A stretch of 64,000 nt of DNA from Treponema sp. C6A8 (GCF_000619925.1 NZ_JHVB01000001.1:620001-684000); one strand, 5' to 3'; positions 17,966 to 25,778 are shown, counted from the stretch's first letter. Program-made: numbers and translations. The notes: generated from the sequence alone by a model not told the origin.

Positions 17966-17994
17966 TTGACATCAAAAAACAAATAATTTAATCT
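17966..17994 (+). promoter_or_regulatory. Probable sigma-70 promoter of the TPR/phosphoesterase/ParB-like operon
   Basis: TTGACA (17966-17971), 17-nt spacer, TAATCT (17989-17994); predicted leader of about 57 nt before the GTG at 18058. Confidence 0.55.
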
Positions 17995-18057
17995 ATTTAT
18001 ATCTGTTTATCGAAAGATTTTACACACTTTTTAAGATAATCTTGGAGAAACCTTAAC

Positions 18058-19419
18058 GTGACTGTTGTAATTCTTATTGTTATTTTACTCCTCGTAGTAG
18101 GTGGACTTGGTATTGTTGTTGCAAAAAGTATCATGGCGCCCCACAAGCTTGATAATGTACCGCGCCTTTTGCGTCAGGGAAAAACTCAAACAGCAATCAA
18201 AATGTGTAAGCAGATTGTTTCAAAGGAACCTAAAAACTTCCAGGCTCACTATTATCTTGGAAAGGCTTACTTAAAGGAAAACAGAACTGAGCTTGCCCTC
18301 ATGGAATATAAAACCGTAAATGACAACGCTTTGTTCGGAGAAGGCATTGAAGAGCTTCCATTCCGTAAGGAATATGCTCAGATTTTATTGCAGCACAACC
18401 AGCAGAATGATGCCCTGCAGAACTTCCTTCTTCTTACAAAAATGGAACCTAATAATGCCGAAAACTTTTTCCAGGCAGGACGTATTTACGAACTTCAGAA
18501 CCGCTATGATATTGCCCTCGGCTTTATGCAGAAGGCTGCCATGCTTGATAAAAAGCACGCAAAGGCTCATGCAGAAATCGGCCTTATGATGTACCGCACA
18601 AAGCAGTATGAAGGCGCAAAAAAGGAAATTGATATTGCCATTAAATTGAGCCCTGAAACATATTCTTCTTACTATTATTTGGGAAAAATTCTTAAAGACC
18701 AGAAGGATTTGAACTCGGCAATTAAGGCTTTTGAAAAAGCTCAGAGAGACCCGGAAGTAAGGCAGAAGGCGCTTATTGAACACGGTTCCTGCTTTATGGT
18801 TGCAAACCGCTACGACAATGCCGCCATGGATTTTCAGCGCGCAATTGACCTTGATAAAAACAATTCTAATCCTGAAACTTTGTTTGCCCGCTACTTCTTA
18901 GGTCTCTGCTACGAAAAATCTCGTAAAATTGATGACGCCATTAAACAGTGGGAGGAAATTTACAAGCGTAATAAAAACTTCCGCGACGTTGCTTCAAAAC
19001 TTCAGGAATACAAGGATTTGCAGGCAAACGACTATCTTAAAGACTACCTTACCTGTTCAAATGATGAATTCCCTGAAATCTGCAAAAACACTGCAGAAAA
19101 AGGCCTTAATATGCAGGTTCTTACCTGTGACCTTAAAAAATGGGGCTGCCAGATTACAGGCGTTGCAAAAGGTGATGATTCCTGGATGAACGTGCGAAAG
19201 CAGGTTATCCTTATCCGCTTTTTCAGAAATCCAGAGCCTATTGAAGATGCCCCAGTCCGCGAGGCTGTGGAACTTCTAAAGACCATGAACGCCGTTAAAG
19301 CCTTTATGTTCTCAAGTTCAAGCTTTACCCAGGCAGCAAAGCACTTTGCAGAAAACCGCCCTGTTGAACTTGTTGAAAAACAGAAGCTTGAAGCCGTTCT
19401 TTCTAAGGCAGGCTCATAA
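18058..19419 (+). CDS. Membrane-anchored TPR protein with degenerate Mrr-like C-terminal domain
   Basis: A 453-aa protein starting at GTG with GGAG upstream. One N-terminal membrane helix (about 2-22, VVILIVILLLVVGGLGIVVA) is followed by a long array of TPRs (about 40-335) facing the cytoplasm if the start is a signal anchor. The last 100 residues look like a type IV restriction Mrr fold: WGCQITGVAKGDDSWMNVRKQ followed by MNAVKAFMFSSSSFTQAAKHF and PVELVEKQKLEAVL. The nuclease motif usually written QxK is replaced (ILIRFFRN), so it is probably catalytically dead. First gene of an operon with the phosphoesterase (12 bp gap). Role unknown, perhaps nucleic-acid or protein binding at the membrane. 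Confidence 0.8.
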   Translation: MTVVILIVILLLVVGGLGIVVAKSIMAPHKLDNVPRLLRQGKTQTAIKMCKQIVSKEPKNFQAHYYLGKAYLKENRTELALMEYKTVNDNALFGEGIEELPFRKEYAQILLQHNQQNDALQNFLLLTKMEPNNAENFFQAGRIYELQNRYDIALGFMQKAAMLDKKHAKAHAEIGLMMYRTKQYEGAKKEIDIAIKLSPETYSSYYYLGKILKDQKDLNSAIKAFEKAQRDPEVRQKALIEHGSCFMVANRYDNAAMDFQRAIDLDKNNSNPETLFARYFLGLCYEKSRKIDDAIKQWEEIYKRNKNFRDVASKLQEYKDLQANDYLKDYLTCSNDEFPEICKNTAEKGLNMQVLTCDLKKWGCQITGVAKGDDSWMNVRKQVILIRFFRNPEPIEDAPVREAVELLKTMNAVKAFMFSSSSFTQAAKHFAENRPVELVEKQKLEAVLSKAGS

Positions 19420-19431
19420 AAGTCTTTCAAA

Positions 19432-20211
19432 ATGAAAATCTTATGCCTTTCAGATTATGTCGATCCTCTCATTTATAATCCAAACGTAAAAAATGTCTTT
19501 CCGGACATTGATATGGTTCTTTGTGCCGGCGACCTTCCTATGGATTATATTGATTTCATCGTTACAGTATTAAACAAGCCGACCTACTTTGTTTTTGGAA
19601 ATCATAATCTTAAGGAACTGCGTTTTTACGAAAAAAATCCGGCTCACCTGCCGCTCAATCAAAATTCAGCGCCAAGACAGTTTATCCGCCCGGATGCTCC
19701 AACCCATGGGGCAATTTACGCAGGCTTTAAATGTCTTGAAAATAAGAATCTTTCTTACATTGACCCGAAAACCGGAAATAAAACACCGCTTCTAATCGCA
19801 GGAATTTCAGGAACCTGCAAATACAATAACGGGGTCTGCCAGTATACAGACCGAGAAATGAAGCACCTTTTGAAAAAGCTTTATCCGCGTCTATTATGGA
19901 ATAAAATCCGTTACGGACGCTACCTGGATATATTTTTAACCCATGCAACTCCTCGCCATATACATGACCATGAAGACCCCTGCCACATCGGCTTTGACAG
20001 CTTTAACTGGTTTTTGCAGAAATTCAAGCCAAGCCTTATGATTCACGGCCACATTCATCTTTATGATATGCGCGAAGAAAGAATTGGAACTTATTATGAA
20101 ACAAAAATCATAAATGCCTATGCCCATTGCATAGTAGAATTTCCGGACACTTCCGACATAAAGTCGGAAAATGTATCTCAGGAACTTGCAAAAGAGGATT
20201 TACAAAAATGA
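19432..20211 (+). CDS. Calcineurin-like metallophosphoesterase
   Basis: A 259-aa cytoplasmic protein of the two-metal phosphoesterase fold. Motifs in order: ILCLSDYVD (residues 2-10), LCAGDLPMDY (about 31-40), FVFGNHNLKEL (about 55), LTHATPRHIHD (about 167) and IHGHIHLY (about 202). The first motif is normally DxH; here it is D-Y-V, so one metal ligand is changed while the others are intact. The substrate is unknown; related proteins act on nucleotides, cyclic nucleotides or phosphodiesters. It overlaps the next gene by ATGA and lies 12 bp after the TPR gene, so all three are probably co-expressed. Confidence 0.85.
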   Translation: MKILCLSDYVDPLIYNPNVKNVFPDIDMVLCAGDLPMDYIDFIVTVLNKPTYFVFGNHNLKELRFYEKNPAHLPLNQNSAPRQFIRPDAPTHGAIYAGFKCLENKNLSYIDPKTGNKTPLLIAGISGTCKYNNGVCQYTDREMKHLLKKLYPRLLWNKIRYGRYLDIFLTHATPRHIHDHEDPCHIGFDSFNWFLQKFKPSLMIHGHIHLYDMREERIGTYYETKIINAYAHCIVEFPDTSDIKSENVSQELAKEDLQK

Positions 20212-21134
20212 GTATGACAACAGCACAGACAGAAGAAGATTTTTCAAGAGCTCACAACAAGGCTTTTTTTAATGAAATACAGCATTTTTTAAGCCCGGAA
20301 GAAGCGCGTCTTCTTTCATTAAATGATGTAAAGCAGCTGATAAAACCAAAAAACGAAACTTATATCGGAATGCAGACAATTGCAGTAGATAAGGTAGTTG
20401 GAAGCGAAGGCCGTTACAACGATTTTGACAACCGCTTCTTCCCAAAAAACTCACATCTTAGAAACCGCTGGCAGCATGTTGATGAAGCAGCTATCAATTC
20501 TGTAGTTCTTCCCCCGATTAAAGTTTATGAACTTGCAGGACTTTATTTTGTCCGCGACGGAAATCATCGTGTTTCAGTTGCAAAAGCAAGGGGAACTGAA
20601 TTTATCGATGCAGAAGTAGTTTCCCTGCAGAGTGAGGTTGTCCTCAAGCGTCCCAACAACCTAAAGGACGTAATCCGCCAGATTATCAACTATGAAAAGC
20701 GTTCTTTTTATGCAGAAACTGGCTTTGGCGACATTACTGACTACTGGTGCCTGGATTTTTCTACAACCGGTTCTTACGACGTTATCTACAATCATATTTT
20801 AACTCACAAATACTACCTAAACCTTCATAAAACAGAAGAAGTTTCTATGGAAGCTGCAATAACTTCCTGGTTTGAGACAGTTTACTATCCTTTTGTCGTT
20901 ACGATTCAAAAGAAGAAACTTATGAAGCATTTCAAAAAGCAGACAATTTCTGACCTTTATGTCTGGATTGTCCGCTACTGGGATGATTTGAAATCAAAAT
21001 TTGGTGATGAAAATATTTCTATCGACAGGGCCGTAACAGATTTCTACAAGATGAATAAAATTCCTCTGATAAGAAAGATTAAAAATAAAACAATAGGCTT
21101 TATTTTAAGGAAAAAAATTCAGCAGACCGAATAA
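20208..21134 (+). CDS. ParB/sulfiredoxin-fold domain protein
   Basis: About 308 aa. Residues about 30-135 carry the ParB-N-like signature: QTIAVDKVVGSEGRYNDFD, LPPIKVYELAGLYFVRDGNH and RVSVAKARGTEFIDAEV. This fold binds CTP or ATP in ParB-type switches or acts as a sulfiredoxin/nuclease; the GNHR segment is the family's central motif. There is no HTH domain as in chromosome-partitioning ParB, so it is not Spo0J. The C-terminal 170 residues are mostly helical and unrecognised. Start: ATG at 20208 overlaps the phosphoesterase stop; the longer frame from 20127 lies inside that gene and is not used. Confidence 0.78.
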   Translation: MSMTTAQTEEDFSRAHNKAFFNEIQHFLSPEEARLLSLNDVKQLIKPKNETYIGMQTIAVDKVVGSEGRYNDFDNRFFPKNSHLRNRWQHVDEAAINSVVLPPIKVYELAGLYFVRDGNHRVSVAKARGTEFIDAEVVSLQSEVVLKRPNNLKDVIRQIINYEKRSFYAETGFGDITDYWCLDFSTTGSYDVIYNHILTHKYYLNLHKTEEVSMEAAITSWFETVYYPFVVTIQKKKLMKHFKKQTISDLYVWIVRYWDDLKSKFGDENISIDRAVTDFYKMNKIPLIRKIKNKTIGFILRKKIQQTE

Positions 21135-21174
21135 AACAGGGCATAAAATGGCTTAAAGGCGGCGCTAAAAAAAC

Positions 21175-21203
21175 TTGACGGCAGAAAACTTCAAGATTAT
21201 AAT
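21175..21203 (+). promoter_or_regulatory. Sigma-70 promoter of the partner-switch operon
   Basis: TTGACG (21175-21180), 17-nt spacer, perfect TATAAT (21198-21203), about 40 nt before the start of the phosphatase gene. Confidence 0.78.
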
Positions 21204-21247
21204 TTAATTTGTATTATAAGGTATAATATAAAGGGAGATAAAAAACT

Positions 21248-22921
21248 TTGACTTCTATTGATTCATTCATCAGTGTTCCACTATTTGCATCTGCAATCTT
21301 CGGATTGTTTATCCTTCTCTCATTAGTTACTTTAAAAATCAAAGGTAAAACAAAACCAAGTTTTATTTTTTATATCACTCTTGTGGTTCTTGCTTTAGGC
21401 GCTGTCTATTCTGCCATTTCAAAAAAGAGCATTTTCTTTGTTTTTTCAGTTATTCTTGCAGAATTTCTTGTTGAAACATTCATCCTCTTTAAGTCATTTG
21501 ATAATCCAGAAAAGCAGGAAGCCAAAAGACTTGCAAAAGCTGCTTCTGAGGCCAGCCATTCAGGCGATCAGGATTCGGTTTCAACCGCAGTTATAAAAGA
21601 ACTGGAAGAAAAACATAAAAGAACCCTTCAGGTTCACAACGATTTTGTAAATAAGGTTTCTACTTTCTTTTCAAGCGACAACAGTATGGAAAACTTCCTT
21701 GAATACTGTAACGGTGTTTTAAGGGAAAAGGTTTCTGCAGACGGTTGTATTATCCTTATTGCTGATGATTATGATCAGGTGCTTGCAGTTAAATCATTTG
21801 TGGGATCTTTTCCTCCTCCATATAAATTGCCTGATGATTTGCCTCATAAGCCGCTCAGAGTTGAAACAAACCTTCGCTTTGCCCAGTTCCAGTTGAACGG
21901 CAATATTTTTGGTGATATTTTCAAAGAAGGAAAACCTGTTCTTATTGAAGATTCAGTAAAGGATCCTCGTGTATATCAGAATGGTCCGGAAGACTTCTTG
22001 AAGACAGGAAGCTATATTTTTGCACCAATCCGTGAGGAAGAAAATGTTGTAGGACTTATCGGTCTTGCAAAGAATCCGGGTGATTCAAAGTTCTCTAAAG
22101 ACGATCTTGAAAAAGTTGTAGACCTTGCAGATGCAATTTCTATGACAATGAATCCTCTTTACAGTTTCCTTGCTTATGCAGAAAAGACTGAATTAAACAA
22201 GGGCGGAAGCATTGCTTCTAAATATCAGAAGGACCTTCTTCCACAGAAACTTCCAGTTATTGGAAAAACTTCAATCGGATGTTTCTCAAATCAGGCAGAA
22301 GGTGTCTGCGGTGACTACTACGATATTCTTGCTTCCCGCAAAGATAAGGTTTCATTTATTATGGCCGACGTTGCAGGAAAAGGTATGAATTCACTTATCG
22401 TAATGATTATGATTCGCGCAATTCTTCGTCTTGCTGTCAATACAGCCCAGTCTGCATCAACAATTATGACCTGGGCAAACAGAGGAATCTGTGGCGATAC
22501 TTCTAAAATTGACCATTTTGCCAGTGTTGCCCTTATTAATTACAATGCAACAACAAAAGAAGCAGAGATTTCTACCTGCGGAAACAATCCGGTTTTCCTC
22601 TTCTCTGCAAAAGATAAGACCATTAAACAGATTTCAACACCAAGTGAACCGCTGGGTGTTACAAAAGAAACTGTTTTTGAAGATATTAAATTGACATTAT
22701 GTTCTGGAGACATCTTGGCAGCTTGTACCGATGGTTTGCTTGAATCATTGAATGAAAATGGTGTACAATACTCTTCAAGTAGTTTGTCTAGAATTATAAT
22801 AAAGAATTGCAATGCAAGTGCTAAGGAAATTTCAAACAAGGTGAAGGATGATTTGAAAAAATTCTGTGGCGTTGCACAGCAATATGATGACCAAAGCCTT
22901 CTGGTTATAAAAATACAATAG
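21248..22921 (+). CDS. GAF-SpoIIE (PP2C-type) serine phosphatase, membrane bound
   Basis: Expected to dephosphorylate a STAS anti-anti-sigma protein, probably the product of the next gene. The 557-aa protein has two or three N-terminal membrane helices (about 8-28, 38-58 and 62-80), a coiled linker, a GAF sensor domain (about 145-310) and a SpoIIE/PP2C domain (about 325-557) with GVCGDYYDI, MADVAGKGMNSLIVM, STCGNNPVFLFS and AACTDGLLESLNENG, which include the metal-binding Asp residues. The start codon is TTG at 21248, supported by GGGAGA about 9 nt upstream and a consensus promoter. The gap to the STAS gene is 13 bp. Confidence 0.9.
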   Translation: MTSIDSFISVPLFASAIFGLFILLSLVTLKIKGKTKPSFIFYITLVVLALGAVYSAISKKSIFFVFSVILAEFLVETFILFKSFDNPEKQEAKRLAKAASEASHSGDQDSVSTAVIKELEEKHKRTLQVHNDFVNKVSTFFSSDNSMENFLEYCNGVLREKVSADGCIILIADDYDQVLAVKSFVGSFPPPYKLPDDLPHKPLRVETNLRFAQFQLNGNIFGDIFKEGKPVLIEDSVKDPRVYQNGPEDFLKTGSYIFAPIREEENVVGLIGLAKNPGDSKFSKDDLEKVVDLADAISMTMNPLYSFLAYAEKTELNKGGSIASKYQKDLLPQKLPVIGKTSIGCFSNQAEGVCGDYYDILASRKDKVSFIMADVAGKGMNSLIVMIMIRAILRLAVNTAQSASTIMTWANRGICGDTSKIDHFASVALINYNATTKEAEISTCGNNPVFLFSAKDKTIKQISTPSEPLGVTKETVFEDIKLTLCSGDILAACTDGLLESLNENGVQYSSSSLSRIIIKNCNASAKEISNKVKDDLKKFCGVAQQYDDQSLLVIKIQ

Positions 22922-22934
22922 AAAGGAGCTTCTA

Positions 22935-23273
22935 ATGGAACTGAAGATACGTAAAAATGGTGATGTTTACATTATTGATGTAACCGGGGAAATGGATCTT
23001 TACAACTCTTACAAACTAAAAGAGCTTGTAATGAAAATGTTGGAGAAGAACGTTAAAAATTTTGTAATCAACCTTGAACAGGTAGACTACATCGACTCGT
23101 CTGGAATCGGTGCATTGATTTACATCTGTTCTACAATTAAAAAGATGAACCTTAACCTTGCGATTGCTAATATCCATGGTTCGGTTAAGAAAGTAATTGA
23201 ACTTACTAAACTTATGGGCTACTTCCCGATTGCTAACAGCATCGATGAAGCGCTTTTGATGGTTAAAGAGTAA
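22935..23273 (+). CDS. STAS-domain anti-sigma-factor antagonist
   Basis: A 112-aa single-domain SpoIIAA/RsbV-type protein. The phosphorylation site is in VDYIDSSGIGALIYI (Ser within about 56-60), and the domain begins DVYIIDVTGEMDLYNSYKLK. In partner switching, the unphosphorylated form sequesters the kinase/anti-sigma protein. AAGGAGC lies 8 nt before the ATG. It is flanked by the phosphatase upstream and the kinase-fold gene 39 bp downstream, giving a complete phosphatase-antagonist-kinase set. Confidence 0.93.
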   Translation: MELKIRKNGDVYIIDVTGEMDLYNSYKLKELVMKMLEKNVKNFVINLEQVDYIDSSGIGALIYICSTIKKMNLNLAIANIHGSVKKVIELTKLMGYFPIANSIDEALLMVKE

Positions 23274-23312
23274 TCAATACTTTCACGTCAACATCGTTTT
23301 TTGAGGTATAAA

Positions 23313-23861
23313 ATGCAGGAATTTAAAGAGCTTAGATCGGATGAGAATGACCCTTTGTTTGATAAAACAAATATGCTTAAAAAGGAGTTTCCATCTGATT
23401 TCAGACAGATCAGATATTTTACTCTTTTAATTGTGCAGTCAGCACCAACAGAAATTAAAGAGTTGAACCTTCTTGAACAGCAGATTAGTGAAGTTATTAA
23501 GAATGCCGTTAAACATGGTAATCACTGTGATATTAACAAGAAAGTTACAGTATGGTATTCATTCAGCCCTACTCACGCTCACATTATCGTTCAGGATGAA
23601 GGAGAAGGTTTCAAAGATCTGGACAAATGGAACGATTTTAACAGAAAGCGTCTTGAATGCCTTCATAACAATGATTTTATGCAGCTTGCTGATTACGTAT
23701 CTTTCAAAACTAAAGAATCAGACAGCCAGGACGGCGGTAACGCTTTGTTCGCAGCATTGGAATACTGGAACGGCGGCTTTGTTTACAACGGAAAGAAAAA
23801 TGCCGTAGCAATGCTTAAGAAATTCCAGCAGAAGTTCCGCACAAGTCACGACGGCGAGTAA
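23313..23861 (+). CDS. RsbW/SpoIIAB-type HATPase anti-sigma-like regulator
   Basis: About 182 aa, one GHKL ATPase domain. The N box is LLEQQISEVIKNAVKHGNHC and the G1 box VQDEGEGFKDLDKW. The expected function is a serine kinase that phosphorylates the STAS protein and binds a sigma factor or other target. No sigma factor is encoded in the window, so the target is unknown. It ends MLKKFQQKFR, with a longer middle than RsbW. Start: ATG at 23313 with GAGG upstream is preferred over a TTG at 23301. A strong terminator follows 20 bp after the stop. Confidence 0.85.
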   Translation: MQEFKELRSDENDPLFDKTNMLKKEFPSDFRQIRYFTLLIVQSAPTEIKELNLLEQQISEVIKNAVKHGNHCDINKKVTVWYSFSPTHAHIIVQDEGEGFKDLDKWNDFNRKRLECLHNNDFMQLADYVSFKTKESDSQDGGNALFAALEYWNGGFVYNGKKNAVAMLKKFQQKFRTSHDGE

Positions 23862-23881
23862 ACTAAGATACATTTATGCAT

Positions 23882-23916
23882 AAAAAAGACTTCAGATTAA
23901 TCTGAAGTCTTTTTTT
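23882..23916. terminator. Bidirectional terminator after the partner-switch operon
   Basis: A perfect 17+17 palindrome (centre between 23898 and 23899, core AGACTTCAGATTAATCTGAA) with A and T runs at the ends. It could end the plus-strand operon and also any minus-strand transcript coming through the tmRNA cassette. Confidence 0.88.
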
Positions 23917-23927
23917 ATACTCTTTAT

Positions 23928-24125
23928 TGGAGATGGGGGGAATTGAACCGGGTTCCGCACCAAAACATCCTGTTTTGGCACTCCACCCCATCTACAGTCG
24001 CTTTCGGTGCCATCCATGGCACCTTTTCCTCCCTATTCGGTCGGCGCTCATTTCGCGGGGTTCAATTCCCCCTAAAAAAATCATTTAAAATAAAAAAACT
24101 CTCGCTTTATTTACGAGAGTTTCTT
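23928..24125 (-). repeat. 198-bp palindromic cassette bounded by copies of the tmRNA 3' end
   Basis: The 22 bp at 23928-23949 repeat exactly the tmRNA 3' end at 24126-24147, in the same orientation, 198 bp apart. Between them, going away from the tmRNA: a terminator hairpin (24092-24124), the tract TTTTTTATTTTAAAT, an inverted copy of the T-arm (about 24056-24073, pairing with the outer direct copy), the hairpin GGTGCCATCCATGGCACC (24006-24023) and the hairpin at 23960-23978 with core AAACATCCTGTTT. The last two hairpins and the length recur beside tRNA-Pro (27720, 28109). No convincing protein is encoded. It looks like a miniature element tied to RNA-gene ends; its mobility is inferred. Confidence 0.75.
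24092..24124 (-). terminator. Terminator of the tmRNA gene
   Basis: Stem 24096-24104 pairs with 24114-24122 (AAACTCTCG), followed on the minus strand by T runs, starting directly after the mature tmRNA 3' end. It belongs physically to the cassette. Confidence 0.85.
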
Positions 24126-24490
24126 TGGAGATGGGGGGAATTGAACCCCCGTCCGAAAAGGTAAACCAGGTGCCTCTACAAGTTTAGTTATGCGAGGTGG
24201 TTGTCGGGAGCCGGTAGCAGCATAACAAGCGTCGCCTCCGTATTCTGATTAAATGTCCTTCCTAAATACCAGAAACTTTAAGAAGCAAGTCCCGATGGGT
24301 AAAAGACGGGCCGGCAACGCGGAACAGAGCCGCCGGGGTCCTGCAAGGCAAACTAAGCTGCCATTGCGAACTGTTCTTCGTTAGAATCTTCTTCTTTACG
24401 TTTTGCAGTTATTTTCTTGTCAGTTTAAGGAACCTTCACTCCTACTTGCAACACAAGATTTCGCGATTCCGTCGAAACCGGTGCACCCCC
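24126..24490 (-). ncRNA. ssrA: Transfer-messenger RNA (tmRNA)
   Basis: Rescues stalled ribosomes by trans-translation. The 365-nt RNA begins GGGGGTGCACCGGTTTCGAC, the canonical tmRNA 5' tRNA-like part, and ends with a T-arm (stem of five G, loop TTCAATT, stem of five C) followed by CATCTCC and discriminator A. The acceptor stem forms 7 bp with two G-U pairs. CCA is not encoded. The tag frame (24406-24353) is AKRKEEDSNEEQFAMAA followed by TAG, with resume codon GCA preceded by ATAACT. The tag is longish, has a basic KRK start, and ends AMAA rather than the frequent ALAA. Promoter at 24502-24530. Confidence 0.95.
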
Positions 24491-24501
24491 AAGTAGTATT
24501 A

Positions 24502-24530
24502 AATATAAGCACAAAATCAAAAAGCGTCAA
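24502..24530 (-). promoter_or_regulatory. Sigma-70 promoter of tmRNA
   Basis: TTGACG (24530-24525), 17-nt spacer, TATATT (24507-24502); predicted start about 4 nt before the mature 5' end at 24490. Confidence 0.82.
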
Positions 24531-24544
24531 CCAAAAATATCAGC

Positions 24545-25513
24545 TTAAATATCAGAAAGAGGGAATCTGTAAACACTTCCGCAGTTACGGCAGACAATTT
24601 CTACAGGATCAAGGCCGTCTTTCTTCATAGCTTCTTTTTCCTTGGCAGGAAGATTTTTTAGGTAATTCAGATAGATTTCTTCATTACACTTACAGTCAAA
24701 AATAATATCGCGCTCAAGCGTAATAGTCGGACTGAATTCGCGGAAGAGGCCTAAAATAATATCTTCTGAATCAACAGTTTTTTCGCTGTAAAGCTGGCCA
24801 AGAGAAGGACATGCAGTAAAAGCATTTTCCACACGGCGGATTAAATCCTCTTCATCTGCATCTTCTTCCTGATGACTGTCAACCTGGGAACCAATCACCT
24901 TTGTACCGCCTGTTTTCGGCATAACCTGAAGGTACATGGAACCGGCACCGATTACCCTTCCCTGCTTATCAAACTGAACGCTTGTATTAAAGGCAGTTTT
25001 AAGCTGTTCAGACTGACTGAAATACCAGGCAAAATCCTTTGCGATATTTGCATCGTCTACATCAACCGTACTCTGCTGAGGATACTTATCATCCGGGTGA
25101 ACTCGGCTGAAAGTAAGGTTACCAACGCCCAAAAACTCTTTCAAATCCCAGTTTTCAAGCGGCTTTGTAACAGGAATATGTTCGTTATAAAGATAGCCTC
25201 GTACATATCCGGTAGAATCAGCTTCCAGGGAATAACCTTCCGCACTGCCGGTTCCTTCATATTTAATGACAGTATGCTCTCGATCCTTCATCATTGGAAT
25301 GATAAGGGCAGCACAAAGACCTGCCTGCCCTAAAATCATAGTTTCAAGAATACCAAGATTATGCTGAGCCCTGAGCTGATTTACAAAACGGCTTCCATGA
25401 AAAAGGGCTCCTCGCACACGACCGTCTGCCATTGTAAAAATACGGAGTTTATCAGCTTCCAGTGAATCCAAATGCTCTCTCAGTTCTTTATCTTTAATTT
25501 CTGCTTTAATCAT
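24545..25513 (-). CDS. hslO: Redox-regulated chaperone Hsp33
   Basis: A 322-aa cytosolic holdase activated by oxidation. The N-terminal domain (about 1-230) shows GRVRGALFHGSRFVNQLRAQ, TSVQFDKQGRVIGAGSMYLQV and the family's middle region. The C-terminal redox switch is complete: FDCKCNEE (CxC) and VEIVCRNCGSVY (CxxC), four Cys binding zinc. Start: ATG at 25513, giving MIKAEIKDKELREHLDSLEA; a longer frame to 25597 would run into the neighbouring inverted-repeat element. There is little Shine-Dalgarno sequence, and a TATAAT-like box lies about 30 nt upstream. The gene ends 54 bp before the tmRNA 5' end, both on the minus strand. Confidence 0.93.
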   Translation of the reverse strand: MIKAEIKDKELREHLDSLEADKLRIFTMADGRVRGALFHGSRFVNQLRAQHNLGILETMILGQAGLCAALIIPMMKDREHTVIKYEGTGSAEGYSLEADSTGYVRGYLYNEHIPVTKPLENWDLKEFLGVGNLTFSRVHPDDKYPQQSTVDVDDANIAKDFAWYFSQSEQLKTAFNTSVQFDKQGRVIGAGSMYLQVMPKTGGTKVIGSQVDSHQEEDADEEDLIRRVENAFTACPSLGQLYSEKTVDSEDIILGLFREFSPTITLERDIIFDCKCNEEIYLNYLKNLPAKEKEAMKKDGLDPVEIVCRNCGSVYRFPLSDI

Positions 25514-25557
25514 AAAAGATATAATAGTGAATTTAGTAAGATTATAACAGAGGAAGG

Positions 25558-25711
25558 AAAAAATGACGCGAAGAAGCATAGCACAGGACGAAAACATTCT
25601 GTTTGCGGAGCGTCGCGATAGCGGCGCATTTATAGTTTCTTAACCGCAAACAGCATGTAGCACATTATTGCGCGGTTTCGTACTGGGCTATGCGACCGGA
25701 AGTCATTTTTT
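25558..25711. repeat. 154-bp inverted-repeat (long hairpin) element
   Basis: Nested symmetric arms: AAAAAATGAC/GTCATTTTTT at the ends (25558-25567, 25702-25711), then GCATAGC/GCTATGC after 8-nt spacers on both sides (25576-25582, 25687-25693), ACGAAA/TTTCGT, CTGTTTGCGG/CCGCAAACAG (25599-25608, 25644-25653) and an inner CGTCGC-GATA-GCGGCG hairpin. It also holds AAACATTCTGTTTG (25592-25605), one base different from the hairpin of the tRNA-end cassettes. It fills the gap between hslO and thrS and carries no gene. It reads as a MITE/REP-like element or a structured RNA. Confidence 0.7.
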
Positions 25712-25720
25712 TATTCTCGA

Positions 25721-25749
25721 TTGATAAACAATCCTAAAAACACTAGAAT
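25721..25749 (+). promoter_or_regulatory. Sigma-70 promoter of thrS
   Basis: TTGATA (25721-25726), 17-nt spacer, TAGAAT (25744-25749). The leader would be only about 23 nt, too short for a T-box or other riboswitch. Confidence 0.65.
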
Positions 25750-25778
25750 ATTAATATTATATTTTTAGAGGTATTACT

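Noticed and set aside
20127..20207. Longer N-terminus of the ParB-like protein
   Set aside because: It overlaps the phosphoesterase gene in another frame, and the ATGA overlap at 20208 gives a normal coupled start.
23943..24164. A 73-codon frame across the tmRNA cassette
   Set aside because: It is made of the inverted repeats and the tmRNA 3' end; not a gene.
25598..25778. T-box or riboswitch before thrS
   Set aside because: The promoter lies 30 nt before the ATG, so the transcript leader is too short; the structure upstream is the inverted-repeat element.
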